From Hankyongella sp964404985 (GTDB lineage: Bacteria > Pseudomonadota > Alphaproteobacteria > Sphingomonadales > Sphingomonadaceae), in NCBI GenBank assembly GCA_964404985.1, contig CAYOMD010000011.1:7623-71622 (forward strand): DNA of 64,000 nt, in the 5' to 3' direction. A program made the position numbers and the translations under genes. A model generated the notes under the pieces. The model was given only the letters and a program-made list of their open reading frames with translations, was not told the DNA's origin and searched no databases. Each line of letters starts with the position of its first letter. The stretch's first letter is position 1. Below are positions 15,946-23,826 of the stretch, one piece after another.

Positions 15946-16846
15946 ATTTGCCCTGCGGCCTGACGATGATCGTTTCGCATTCATCAGCGAGGCTGCTGCA
16001 CGCCGCGACGTAGCGCCGATCATCATCGAGAAGGATTTCTGGGTCTGCTGGACCTTGCGCCGCTTGCTGTCGATCCCCGGCATGGCAGACACTCTGACCT
16101 TCAAGGGCGGGACCTCGCTTTCGAAAGCTTACGGCATCATCGAACGCTTCTCCGAAGACATCGATCTCACCATTTCGCGCACCGCCCCCTCCCTCGCCGA
16201 GACCTTATCCCCGATGGATGAAGGCATTAGTGGCAAGGAGCGTATGCGGCGCACAAAAGCGCTCAAGGCGGCGGCACAAAGCTATGTGGGAGATGTCATC
16301 CTGCCCTCGCTACGCGACGCGATTGCGCAAGCGCTGGGCACACAGGATGGCTGGGACATTGCGCTCGATCCGGATGACCAGGATGCGCAAACCATCCTGT
16401 TCCAATACCCCGTCGTGCAAGCCTTCCGCGGATTTTTCGCCGAAAGGCTCTTCAACCCTGAAGTCTTCGATACCGGGCCGTATGGCTACATAAAGCCGCG
16501 CATCAAGCTTGAATTCGGCGCGCGCGGGGAAACCGAGCCGTCCGAAACGAAAGCAATCGTTCCGTATATCGCGCAGGAATTCCCGACCGAGTTCTCCAGC
16601 GCCGAGGTCGAAGTGGCGACCTTGTCCGTCGCCAGAACCTTCTGGGAAAAAGTGACGATCCTGCACGCGCTATATCATGGCACCAAGCTGCTGCCGGAGA
16701 TGTCCCGCCACTACTATGATACCGCCATGCTGGCGAAGAAAGGGGTGGATGCAATCGCTTTGCCCAAGAAGAAGGGTGCCCAGCTTGGATGGCCAGCGCG
16801 GTACATCTGCCACAAGATCGCCGGGAGGTTGTTAGGCGCGCTGTGA
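15938..16846 (+). CDS. AbiEii-type nucleotidyltransferase toxin, C-terminally altered
   Basis: This 302-aa frame has the AbiEii/AbiGii toxin motifs: IIEKDFWVCWTLRRL (about residues 28-42), the nucleotidyltransferase signature FKGGTSLSKAYGIIE then FSEDIDLTI (GGT/S...DxD, residues about 55-80), RTFWEKVTILHALYH, and SRHYYDTAML. Such toxins are known to add nucleotides to tRNA or otherwise modify RNA. After about residue 270 the family resemblance stops and the last 30 or so residues are antisense to another open frame, so roughly 50-100 family residues seem to be missing. The catalytic core is present; activity is uncertain. Confidence 0.75.
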   Translation: MDEFALRPDDDRFAFISEAAARRDVAPIIIEKDFWVCWTLRRLLSIPGMADTLTFKGGTSLSKAYGIIERFSEDIDLTISRTAPSLAETLSPMDEGISGKERMRRTKALKAAAQSYVGDVILPSLRDAIAQALGTQDGWDIALDPDDQDAQTILFQYPVVQAFRGFFAERLFNPEVFDTGPYGYIKPRIKLEFGARGETEPSETKAIVPYIAQEFPTEFSSAEVEVATLSVARTFWEKVTILHALYHGTKLLPEMSRHYYDTAMLAKKGVDAIALPKKKGAQLGWPARYICHKIAGRLLGAL

Positions 16847-17238
16847 GAAAAGGCGAGCAAGGCACCGATTTCGCCATATCCCATTGGGCTCGCTTCTAGG
16901 GCAGTGGAGAGATATCGGCGGCATAGCTTGAACACGCCATCGCGCTCTTCCTGTTCCCAACCGCGGTCGGCAATCGTGGGGCACATGCGATGGACATGGA
17001 CATGTCCCACCCCGAAGGTCCGTTCAAGCCGACGGAAAGCCTGCTGGGTCGCTGCGAAACAGGCGACATGATAGTCGATAGCTGCAACCGCATTCTCCTG
17101 AACTGAGACGCCGTGCGCCTGGGCAAAGGCTAGCGCTTTCGTTCGCGGTTTGCCTAGCTCTGATCGACTTCGGGCATTTGCTCGCGCACCGCATTTATGA
17201 AAAAGGTCAAAGCAGGATGGGATCCGAAGGCACGTCGG
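16714..17238 (-). pseudogene. Unidentified gene remnants antisense to the toxin end
   Basis: On the minus strand a frame is open from 17238 to 16714 and has protein-like composition over about 130 codons (for example KALAFAQAHGVSVQENAVAA, HVHVHRMCPTIADRGW, IGALLAFSHSAPNNLPAILW). It has no good start codon and runs into the toxin gene. Just upstream, two other minus frames look like gene ends: one ends with TFFINAVREQMPEVDQS and one has a membrane-helix-like VVVLSMALSMLAVLKLLA. Together they suggest a decayed block of small genes cut by a deletion. I do not recognise the family. Confidence 0.35.
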
Positions 17239-17351
17239 CTATACCGGCGACGCTTCGGCGCGATTTACCACGCACTGCCTTTTGCATGGGCGAGAAGCTT
17301 CAGCACTGCCAACATCGAGAGCGCCATCGATAACACGACGACAATCCTGCT

Positions 17352-18578
17352 ATGACGCTCTATCCTTCATTCATGACGGACCCATTCTTCGAAATCATCC
17401 ATGACGGCCTCTGGAATGCATGCGTGGGCGTGCAGGGCAGTGAGATTAATTACGTCGAGGGGTACCTAGAATCGGCCAAACTTCTTGCGGACATGGTCGT
17501 TGGAGAGGAGATGACTTCGAAGCGGGATACGCTCATTATGCCCATACTTTACAATGCGCGCCACGGCCTCGAGCTTGCCTTGAAGTATGCCGTAACGGAG
17601 CTGCGCGCGATGGATTTGGTCCAAAGGCTAGAAGGACGGGCGGACCACCACATATTGAGATACTGGCGGCATCTGGCGGACGCGAACGTCCCGGACCGGG
17701 TGGTGCGCGAGATCATCACGGGGCTCGAGCCCTTCGCCGCCAGTCTCTCGCGGATCGACGTCGACGGACAGCAACTTCGATACTTTCGGACTGCGGACGA
17801 CAGGAGGAGCCTAGAGGGCCAGGCCGTCGTCCATTTGCCCCTCATTCGGAGGAGCGTCACTCAACTGTCGATGATGCTGGGCGAGCTAACGGCGAGGCTC
17901 GCCGATATGCGGGAACAGCATTCGACTGGTACGAGGACCACACGTTGCTCTCGGCTCGATCTGGCCGAAATTGTTGAGATCTTAGGTCCCCACCGGACCT
18001 GGATGGAAGATGGGTTCCTCAACCGCAAAGGCGAGGTTATGGCTCGGTTCGGCTTGACCAAAAAGGCCTTTTCCAACTCCATTGACGCCATCCGGAAGTC
18101 GCGCGAGCTCGCTGCGCGCTTGGGTATAGAGACTGAACTCAAGCACTTGGACGATGCAAATGTTCTGTGGCTCGCCGAACGCTGGCTTGAGGTTTATCCG
18201 CCTTCATCGCCAGACTGCGGCTCGATGGTGATCAGACCCGGCCAGGTTGGACTAGATGAGGTCGAGCGCCAATCGGCTGCCGTTTGGCAGCTGGTGACCG
18301 CAGTCGTTGGCAAGCTGTCACTTGAGGAATGCGCAGACGTCGAGACCATCTTTTATACCGGTCGGAACATGGAATACGGCGAGTATTACGAGAGCAGTCT
18401 TGCGGATACCATACGGAAATACCGGCAAGACCGAGATCGGCTTTTGCAGCATGTTAATCACGTAGTTTCTAAGACTAATCTACTGGTTGGCTTGATAAGC
18501 GGTTTGCGACGGGTAGGGCGACCATCGCTCGCTGGGCGGTTGGCTGACTTTCTCCCTTCCGCCGATCGCTCAGCTTAG
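17352..18578 (+). CDS. Unrecognised 408-aa helical island protein (HEPN-like N-terminal part)
   Basis: I do not recognise this gene as a named family. Residues 45-180 are helical. YNARHGLELALKYAVTEL followed by a D-x(n)-LRYFRTADD segment resembles the RH-E-L-xLK and FRY pattern of HEPN-like proteins found in defence and toxin-antitoxin loci, but the canonical catalytic R-x4-6-H motif is not evident. The rest is also mostly helical (VDLDE-type and coiled segments, RKYRQDRDRLLQHVNHVVS). It has no signal peptide, so it is cytosolic. An alternative start at 17373 would remove 7 residues. The codon choice is less GC-biased than the core, consistent with transfer. Location beside toxin-antitoxin genes hints at defence, which is inference only. 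Confidence 0.65.
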   Translation: MTLYPSFMTDPFFEIIHDGLWNACVGVQGSEINYVEGYLESAKLLADMVVGEEMTSKRDTLIMPILYNARHGLELALKYAVTELRAMDLVQRLEGRADHHILRYWRHLADANVPDRVVREIITGLEPFAASLSRIDVDGQQLRYFRTADDRRSLEGQAVVHLPLIRRSVTQLSMMLGELTARLADMREQHSTGTRTTRCSRLDLAEIVEILGPHRTWMEDGFLNRKGEVMARFGLTKKAFSNSIDAIRKSRELAARLGIETELKHLDDANVLWLAERWLEVYPPSSPDCGSMVIRPGQVGLDEVERQSAAVWQLVTAVVGKLSLEECADVETIFYTGRNMEYGEYYESSLADTIRKYRQDRDRLLQHVNHVVSKTNLLVGLISGLRRVGRPSLAGRLADFLPSADRSA

Positions 18579-18764
18579 TTCTTGACGCTGCTGATGTGGG
18601 TTTAGACGCATCTACCTCCTTGAAAACTCGATCTGCAGCTTGTCCCGATATGCCCCGATCCGCTTGGCCGATCAGCAACGCTCTAGCTTCAGAGCAGGTC
18701 GGCACGTTGGAGCGGTCCTGCGTCGCCTCACCAGAGGTCCCGTAGTTCCGCTCCGGATGCTCGC

Positions 18765-19967
18765 CTAATTGGCGGCTTTGCCCGCCCTTAGATCATCGAG
18801 ATAGTCGCTCCACCACTGCGCCATCTTGACCCGCTCGTCCCAGTACTGCCCCCGGTTGTACGTGCCGCGAATGGCGTTGCTGTCGCCGTGGGCTAGCGCG
18901 CGTTCGATGGCGTCGGGATGCCACAGTCCACTTTCGTTGAGCAGGGTCGATGCCGTCGACCGGAAACCGTGCGCGGTCATCTCGTCCTTGCTGTAGCCCA
19001 TGCGGCGAAACGACGAGTTGATTGTGTTCTCGCTCATCGGGCGCAGCCGGGTGTGGAACGCCGGGAAGATGTAGCCTTGCCCTCCGGTGATCGCTTTCAG
19101 CTCTGTGAGCAGTTCAAGCACCTGGCGTGACAGGGGCACGGCGTGGGTGCGCCGCGCTTTCATCTTGCCTGCGGGGATCGTCCAAATTGCCTTTTCAAAG
19201 TCAATCTCTTGCCACTCGCCATGCCGCATCTCGCCCGGTCGAACGAAGATGTGAGGGGCGACTTTCAGCGCCAGCTTGGTGATCGGGTAGCATTCGAACG
19301 CGTCGATGGCGCGCAGCAGTTCGCCGAGCTTCTCTGGTTCGAGGATCGCCGCATAGTGCCGTGCTTGCGGCGTCAGCAGTGCGCCCTTGAGGATAGCTGT
19401 TGGGTCTATGGTGCAGCGGCCAGTGGCGGCGCCATAGCGGAAAACCCGGCTCGCAAACGAGCGGCACTTCTTGGCAGTCTCTCGATTGCCGCGTGCCTCA
19501 AGCTTCTTGAGCGGGGCGAGCATCATTTGCGGGTCGACATCCGAAATCGGCATGTGCCCGATCGCTGGCTTGAGCAGATCGAGAAACCAGCGTGCCTTTA
19601 GCAGCGTGGCCTCAGCGCGGCCTTCGCCGACCATCTTGTTCTCGATATACTCGCGCGCGACCGACTCGAAGGTGTTGGCGGCGCTTATTTTGGCTGTCGC
19701 CTTGTTCTTCTTTCGGGTCAAAGCAGGGTCTTCGCCCTTGGCAATACGCAGCCTGAGTTCGTCGCGCTCGAGGCGGGCTGCCTGAAGACTAACTTCGGGC
19801 CAGGCTCCAAGAGCGATCCTCTTTTCTTTGCCGCCTACATAATACTTCAGCCGCCAGAGCTTCGAGCCGTTGGGGAAGATTTCGAGATAGAGGCCGCGCT
19901 CATCGGCGCGCTTGTAGGCGGTAGCACCGGGCGAAAAACCTCGGATTTGCAAGGCTGTCAGTGACAT
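18765..19967 (-). CDS. Tyrosine recombinase/integrase, P4 type
   Basis: This is a 400-aa integrase. The N-terminal DUF4102-type arm-binding domain is at residues about 1-85 (ADERGLYLEIFPNGSKLWRL), the core-binding domain about 95-190, and the catalytic domain after 200. Catalytic residues are visible: Arg in FVRPGEMRHGEW, HxxR in AHGFRSTAS, His in ALAHGDSNAIRGTYNR with the Tyr of GTYNR as the likely nucleophile. I chose the ATG at 19967 (MSLTALQIRG), the usual start for the family; frames open further upstream are low-complexity repeat. It points away from the adjacent tRNA-Leu and would integrate and excise the island there. Confidence 0.92.
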   Translation of the reverse strand: MSLTALQIRGFSPGATAYKRADERGLYLEIFPNGSKLWRLKYYVGGKEKRIALGAWPEVSLQAARLERDELRLRIAKGEDPALTRKKNKATAKISAANTFESVAREYIENKMVGEGRAEATLLKARWFLDLLKPAIGHMPISDVDPQMMLAPLKKLEARGNRETAKKCRSFASRVFRYGAATGRCTIDPTAILKGALLTPQARHYAAILEPEKLGELLRAIDAFECYPITKLALKVAPHIFVRPGEMRHGEWQEIDFEKAIWTIPAGKMKARRTHAVPLSRQVLELLTELKAITGGQGYIFPAFHTRLRPMSENTINSSFRRMGYSKDEMTAHGFRSTASTLLNESGLWHPDAIERALAHGDSNAIRGTYNRGQYWDERVKMAQWWSDYLDDLRAGKAAN

Positions 19968-19969
19968 TT

Positions 19970-20045
19970 GGGGGCATGACCTTTCGCCAGAAAGGGGCAT
20001 GAGGGGGCATATGCCCCGCTCCATGCCCCTGATTGTGGGGGCACG
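19970..20045. repeat. Cluster of GGGGCAT repeats before the integrase
   Basis: At least five GGGGCAT motifs lie in 76 bases: direct at 19971-19977, 19994-20000 and 20004-20010, inverted (ATGCCCC) at 20011-20017 and 20023-20029, and a variant GGGGGCAC at the right end. They sit between the integrase start and the tRNA attachment site, where arm-type integrase or excisionase sites are expected. Confidence 0.6.
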
Positions 20046-20144
20046 GCCTGAAACAGCGTGAAACACGCGGCATCAAAATCCAGCCAAAAATGGCAGATTT
20101 CTGCGGTTTTTTCAAGGTTTTTGATGCCACTCCCGCAGGAGTTT

Positions 20145-20162
20145 TGGTGCCCAGGAGAGGAC
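20145..20162. repeat. Right attachment-site copy (attR, tRNA 3' end)
   Basis: The last 18 bases of tRNA-Leu on the minus strand, including the encoded CCA. They are repeated at 13765-13782 with one mismatch, marking the island ends. Confidence 0.75.
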
Positions 20163-20231
20163 TCGAACCTCCACGCCGTTACCAGCGCCAGCACCTGAAG
20201 CTGGTGCGTCTACCAATTCCGCCACCTGGGC
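20145..20231 (-). tRNA. tRNA-Leu (anticodon CAG)
   Basis: The minus strand gives an 87-base tRNA with CCA encoded. The acceptor stem is GCCCAGG paired with CCTGGGC. The D-arm is GCGGAATTGGTAGACGC, the anticodon stem CCAGC/GCTGG with loop TTCAGGT (anticodon CAG, reading CUG), a long variable arm typical of leucine tRNAs, and the T-arm GAGGTTCGAGTCCTC. The gene is intact, restored by the integrated island that uses its 3' end as attachment site. Confidence 0.97.
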
Positions 20232-20360
20232 ACGGTGTCATTCAAAGCGACTCCTGCAAGCCGCATTCTGGCAGAGCGAGGGCGGATAGGGGGTTGCTCG
20301 GCTGTTGTCAACTGGGATCGGCTTTGGCATGAGCGGTGATCAGCTTTACAGGTGGCGCGC

Positions 20361-21305
20361 ATGACAAATTTGGTGACGGTGATCGGCGGTTCGGGTTTTC
20401 TCGGGCGCTATGTTGTGCAGCAGCTGGCCAAAGCCGGGCACCGGGTACGGGTTGCAGTGCGCCACCCGGAGCTGGCGCTGTTCCTGAAGCCGCTGGGCGG
20501 TGTCGGCCAGATCCAGATCGTGCAGGCCAATGTGCGCTACCCAGCCTCCATCGCCCACGCGGTCGCCGGAAGTGATGCTATCGTCAATCTGGTCGGTATC
20601 CTCTATCCCTCTGGCCGTCAGACGTTCAACCATGTGCAGGGCGAGGGCGCCGAGGGGATCGCACGCGCCGCCAGGGCTGCGAATGTCAAGGTGCTGGTGC
20701 ATGTCTCGGCCATTGGGGCGGACGCCGAGTCTCCCTCCAACTATGCGCGCACCAAGGGCGAGGGCGAGGCCAAGGTGCGCGCGGCTTTTCCTGCCGCCAC
20801 CATCCTGCGCCCGTCTGTGGTGTTCGGGCCGGAGGACGGCTTTTTCAACCGCTTTGCCGGGCTGGCGCAAATCTCTCCCGTCATGCCGGTCATCTGCGGG
20901 GACAGCCGGTTTCAGCCGGTCTATGTGGGGGATGTCGCCCGCGCCGTCCTGCAGGCTGTGGAGACTCCGGAGCGCTACGGCGGCCAGACCTATGAGCTCG
21001 GCGGGCCACGCGTGTGGACGTTCCGGGACCTGCTGGCCTATATCCTCAAGGAAATCCGCATCAACCGGCCGCTGGTGGAGATTCCGCTGCCAATTGCCAA
21101 GTTGCAGGCGGCGGTTCTCGGCCTGTTGCCCCGGCCCATGCTCACCTCCGATCAACTGAAGCTGCTCGCACGCGATAATGTGGTGAGCGCCGGTGCCGTG
21201 GGGTTCGAGGCGTTCGGCATCACGCCGACGCCAATCGAGTCTGCTGTGCCATCTTATCTTGTCACCTATCGTCCGCAAGGCCAGTTCAACCGCAAACCGG
21301 CCTGA
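20361..21305 (+). CDS. NDUFA9-like NAD(P)-binding protein (extended SDR)
   Basis: This 314-aa atypical short-chain dehydrogenase starts with the Rossmann motif TVIGGSGFLGRYVVQQLA, followed by NLVGILYPSGRQTF, VSAIGADAESPSNYARTKGE (active-site Tyr and Lys region) and ILRPSVVFGPEDGFFNRFA. This is the profile of the NDUFA9 subunit family associated with respiratory complex I in mitochondria and alphaproteobacteria; some relatives act in quinone synthesis. I chose the ATG at 20361; a GTG at 20352 is also in frame. It is followed after 27 bases by uppP. Confidence 0.88.
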   Translation: MTNLVTVIGGSGFLGRYVVQQLAKAGHRVRVAVRHPELALFLKPLGGVGQIQIVQANVRYPASIAHAVAGSDAIVNLVGILYPSGRQTFNHVQGEGAEGIARAARAANVKVLVHVSAIGADAESPSNYARTKGEGEAKVRAAFPAATILRPSVVFGPEDGFFNRFAGLAQISPVMPVICGDSRFQPVYVGDVARAVLQAVETPERYGGQTYELGGPRVWTFRDLLAYILKEIRINRPLVEIPLPIAKLQAAVLGLLPRPMLTSDQLKLLARDNVVSAGAVGFEAFGITPTPIESAVPSYLVTYRPQGQFNRKPA

Positions 21306-21332
21306 TCCTCCCTTCTGTTTGATGAGTACCCT

Positions 21333-22139
21333 ATGGACCTGGCACACCTTGCCGAGGCGCTTTTCCTTGGCTTACTGGAGGGCTTGACCGAGTTCATCCC
21401 GGTGTCCTCGACCGGACATCTGGTGATCGCGGGGCATTTCATCGGCTTCCGCGACCCCGGCAACACGTTCAAGATCGCCATCCAGCTCGGGGCTATCCTG
21501 GCCGTGTGCCTGGCCTATCGCGCGCGGCTTACCGGCGTGGTGGTGGGGCTGCTGCGGCGGGACGAAACGGCCATCCGCTTCACGACTGCTGTCCTCCTGG
21601 GGTTCATGCCGGCGTTGTTCGTGGGCCTGCTGGTCTACAAGCAGATCAAGGCGCTGCTGGAGAACCCGGCGGGCGTGGCGATTGCGCTGGTAGTCGGCGG
21701 TATTGCCATCCTGCTGATCGAGCGGCTGGTCAAGCAGCCCAGACACCACGCCGTCGAGGATTTCCCGGTCAGCCTGTCGCTACGCATCGGCCTGGTGCAA
21801 TGCATGGCGATGATCCCCGGCGTCTCCCGCTCCGGCGCCACCATCATGGGCGCGCTGCTGATGGGCGTCGACCGCCGTGCGGCTGCGGAATACTCTTTCT
21901 TTCTGGCCATCCCGACCATGGCGGCAGCAACCGTCTACGATCTCTACAAGCAGCGGCATCTGCTGGCGCTCGACGACAGCCTGACGATTGCCGTGGGGTT
22001 CGTCGCGGCATTCCTCTCCGGCCTTCTGGTCGTGCGCGGCCTGGTGAATTTCGTCTCGCGCTATGGCTTTGCCCCGTTTGCCTGGTACCGGATCGTCGTC
22101 GGCACTGCGGTGCTGATCCTGCTTGGCCTGGGATTTTAG
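21333..22139 (+). CDS. uppP: Undecaprenyl-diphosphatase UppP (BacA family)
   Basis: This 268-aa membrane protein has the two family motifs: EGLTEFIPVSSTGHL (residues about 14-28) and MIPGVSRSGATIMGALLMG (about 157-175). About eight hydrophobic segments are present. It removes a phosphate from undecaprenyl diphosphate to recycle the lipid carrier for peptidoglycan and other polymers, and gives bacitracin resistance when abundant. The motifs are complete. It directly follows the NDUFA9-like gene. Confidence 0.96.
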   Translation: MDLAHLAEALFLGLLEGLTEFIPVSSTGHLVIAGHFIGFRDPGNTFKIAIQLGAILAVCLAYRARLTGVVVGLLRRDETAIRFTTAVLLGFMPALFVGLLVYKQIKALLENPAGVAIALVVGGIAILLIERLVKQPRHHAVEDFPVSLSLRIGLVQCMAMIPGVSRSGATIMGALLMGVDRRAAAEYSFFLAIPTMAAATVYDLYKQRHLLALDDSLTIAVGFVAAFLSGLLVVRGLVNFVSRYGFAPFAWYRIVVGTAVLILLGLGF

Positions 22140-22295
22140 AGCCAAATCGGACCTAATTTCCACTTTCTTGCTCGCCCCATCCGCGCGCCCGGCGTTGAAC
22201 CTGGGCCCTTCAGTATAATCGTTGGACATTTATGTCAGTCATGCTGTCGTAAATCCAAAAATTGCTCTTGGCAAGCGCCGCAGCGCACGCTATGA

Positions 22296-22309
22296 CGCAC
22301 GGGAATTGC
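22296..22309 (+). promoter_or_regulatory. Candidate sigma-54 promoter of gltD
   Basis: CGCACG-GGAA-TTGC differs from the core sigma-54 consensus GGCACG-N4-TTGC at the first base. It lies 44 bases before the gltD start, a sensible distance for a nitrogen-metabolism operon. One mismatch is in the highly conserved GG, so support is weak. Confidence 0.22.
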
Positions 22310-22352
22310 GCATTTTTGCGTAGTGTTTGTAATTTTATTGCGCGAGCTGGTC

Positions 22353-23795
22353 ATGGCCGATACCTCCATGTTGAAGTTCACCTGCACACCGCAAGCGTAC
22401 CCGGAAAAGCGGGCCGCAGACTCGCGCCGTCAGGACTTCCAGGAAATCTACCAGAGCTACATCGCCGAGAAGGCGCGCGAGCAGGCCAGCCGCTGCTCCC
22501 AGTGCGGCGTGCCGTTCTGCCAGGTGCACTGCCCGCTGCAGAACAACATTCCGGACTGGCTGCGCCTGACTGCCGAGGGCCGGCTGCAGGAAGCCTATGA
22601 GCTGTCCGCCGCCACCAACAGCATGCCGGAGGTGTGTGGCCGCATCTGCCCGCAGGACCGGCTGTGCGAGGGCAATTGCGTGATCGAGCCCGGCTTCAAG
22701 TCTGTGACCATCGGGTCCGTCGAGAAATACCTGACCGATACCGCCTGGGAGAAGGGCTGGGTGCAACCGATCACGCCGCTTCGGGATCGCTCGGCCCAGA
22801 GTGTGGGGATCATAGGGGCTGGCCCAGCCGGGCTGGCAGCGGCCGAGCATCTGCGCACGCTCGGGTACGCCGTGCACGTCTATGATCGGTATGACCGGGT
22901 CGGCGGCCTGCTGATCTACGGCATTCCTGCCTTCAAGCTGGAGAAGGACGTGGTCGCTCGCCGCGCTCAGCGCCTGATCGATGGTGGCGTGCAGTTTCAC
23001 CTGAACTTTGAGGTCGGTCGGGATGCCACGCTGGAGGCCCTGCGGTCGCGCCATGATGCCCTGCTGATCGCGACCGGCGTCTACAAAGCACGCGACTTGA
23101 AGGCACCGGGCGCAGGCTTGGACGGCATTGTTGCAGCGCTGGACTATCTGACTGCATCCAACCGGGTCGACCTGGGCGATGCCGTTGCGGACTATGTGTC
23201 CGGCGCGCTGAATGCCAAGGGTAAACGGGTGGTGGTGATCGGCGGTGGTGATACCGCCATGGACTGCGTGCGAACCGCGGTGCGTCAGGGTGCGGCCTCG
23301 GTCCAGTGCCTGTACCGGCGTGACCGGGCGAACATGCCCGGCTCCCTACGCGAGGTTCTGAACGCGGAAGAAGAAGGTGTGGAGTTCTGCTGGCTGTCGG
23401 CCCCGGAAGGCTTCACCGGCACGGCGCAGGTGATTGGCGTCAAGGCCAGCCGGATGCGGCTCGGGGCGCCGGACGCCTCCGGACGCCAGGCCCCGGAGCC
23501 GGAGCCGGACAGCGGCTTCACCCTGCAGGCTGATCTGGTGATCAAGGCGCTCGGCTTCGATCCGGAGCCGCTGCCGGAACTGTTCGGTGCGCCGGAACTG
23601 GCGGTCAGTCGCTGGGGTACGCTGCGGATCGACAATAAAACACAGATGACCAGCCTTCCCGGCGTATTCGCCGCGGGAGATATCGTGCGTGGCGCCTCTC
23701 TCGTGGTATGGGCGATCCGCGATGGCCGGGACGCTGCGGACCAGATGCACGCGCATCTGCAGGCGCAAGCCGTCGCCGCCCGGGCAGCAGCCTGA
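22353..23795 (+). CDS. gltD: Glutamate synthase small (beta) subunit
   Basis: This is a 480-aa flavoprotein. The N-terminal 4Fe-4S domain has CSQCGVPFCQVHCP and CGRICPQDRLCEGNC (residues about 40-110). The FAD motif is IIGAGPAGLAAAEHL at about 152, the NADPH motif VVIGGGDTAMDCVRTAV at about 297, and AAGDIVRGASLVVWAI near the end. It passes electrons from NADPH to GltB, which makes glutamate from glutamine and 2-oxoglutarate. I chose the ATG at 22353; a GTG at 22323 would add 10 residues. Unusually, two DUF2059 genes separate it from gltB. Confidence 0.96.
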   Translation: MADTSMLKFTCTPQAYPEKRAADSRRQDFQEIYQSYIAEKAREQASRCSQCGVPFCQVHCPLQNNIPDWLRLTAEGRLQEAYELSAATNSMPEVCGRICPQDRLCEGNCVIEPGFKSVTIGSVEKYLTDTAWEKGWVQPITPLRDRSAQSVGIIGAGPAGLAAAEHLRTLGYAVHVYDRYDRVGGLLIYGIPAFKLEKDVVARRAQRLIDGGVQFHLNFEVGRDATLEALRSRHDALLIATGVYKARDLKAPGAGLDGIVAALDYLTASNRVDLGDAVADYVSGALNAKGKRVVVIGGGDTAMDCVRTAVRQGAASVQCLYRRDRANMPGSLREVLNAEEEGVEFCWLSAPEGFTGTAQVIGVKASRMRLGAPDASGRQAPEPEPDSGFTLQADLVIKALGFDPEPLPELFGAPELAVSRWGTLRIDNKTQMTSLPGVFAAGDIVRGASLVVWAIRDGRDAADQMHAHLQAQAVAARAAA

Positions 23796-23826
23796 GCGGA
23801 TTGCATCTCGCTATAAAGGAACGACC

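Larger units (their letters stand above)
13765..20144. mobile_element. Genomic island integrated at tRNA-Leu(CAG)
   Basis: The island runs from the 18-bp attL copy to the 3' end of an intact tRNA-Leu gene. A P4-type integrase sits at the tRNA end and points into the island, the usual layout. Contents in order: XRE regulator, orphan AbiEi-like gene, AbiEi/AbiEii-type pair, minus-strand remnants, an unrecognised 408-aa gene and the integrase. Parts are visibly more AT-rich than the surrounding core. No conjugation or phage structural genes are seen, so it is a small integrative element or the decayed remainder of one. Confidence 0.75.

Noticed and set aside
19968..20066. N-terminal extension of the integrase
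   Set aside because: These codons translate the GGGGCAT repeats; family proteins start at or near MSLTALQIRG.
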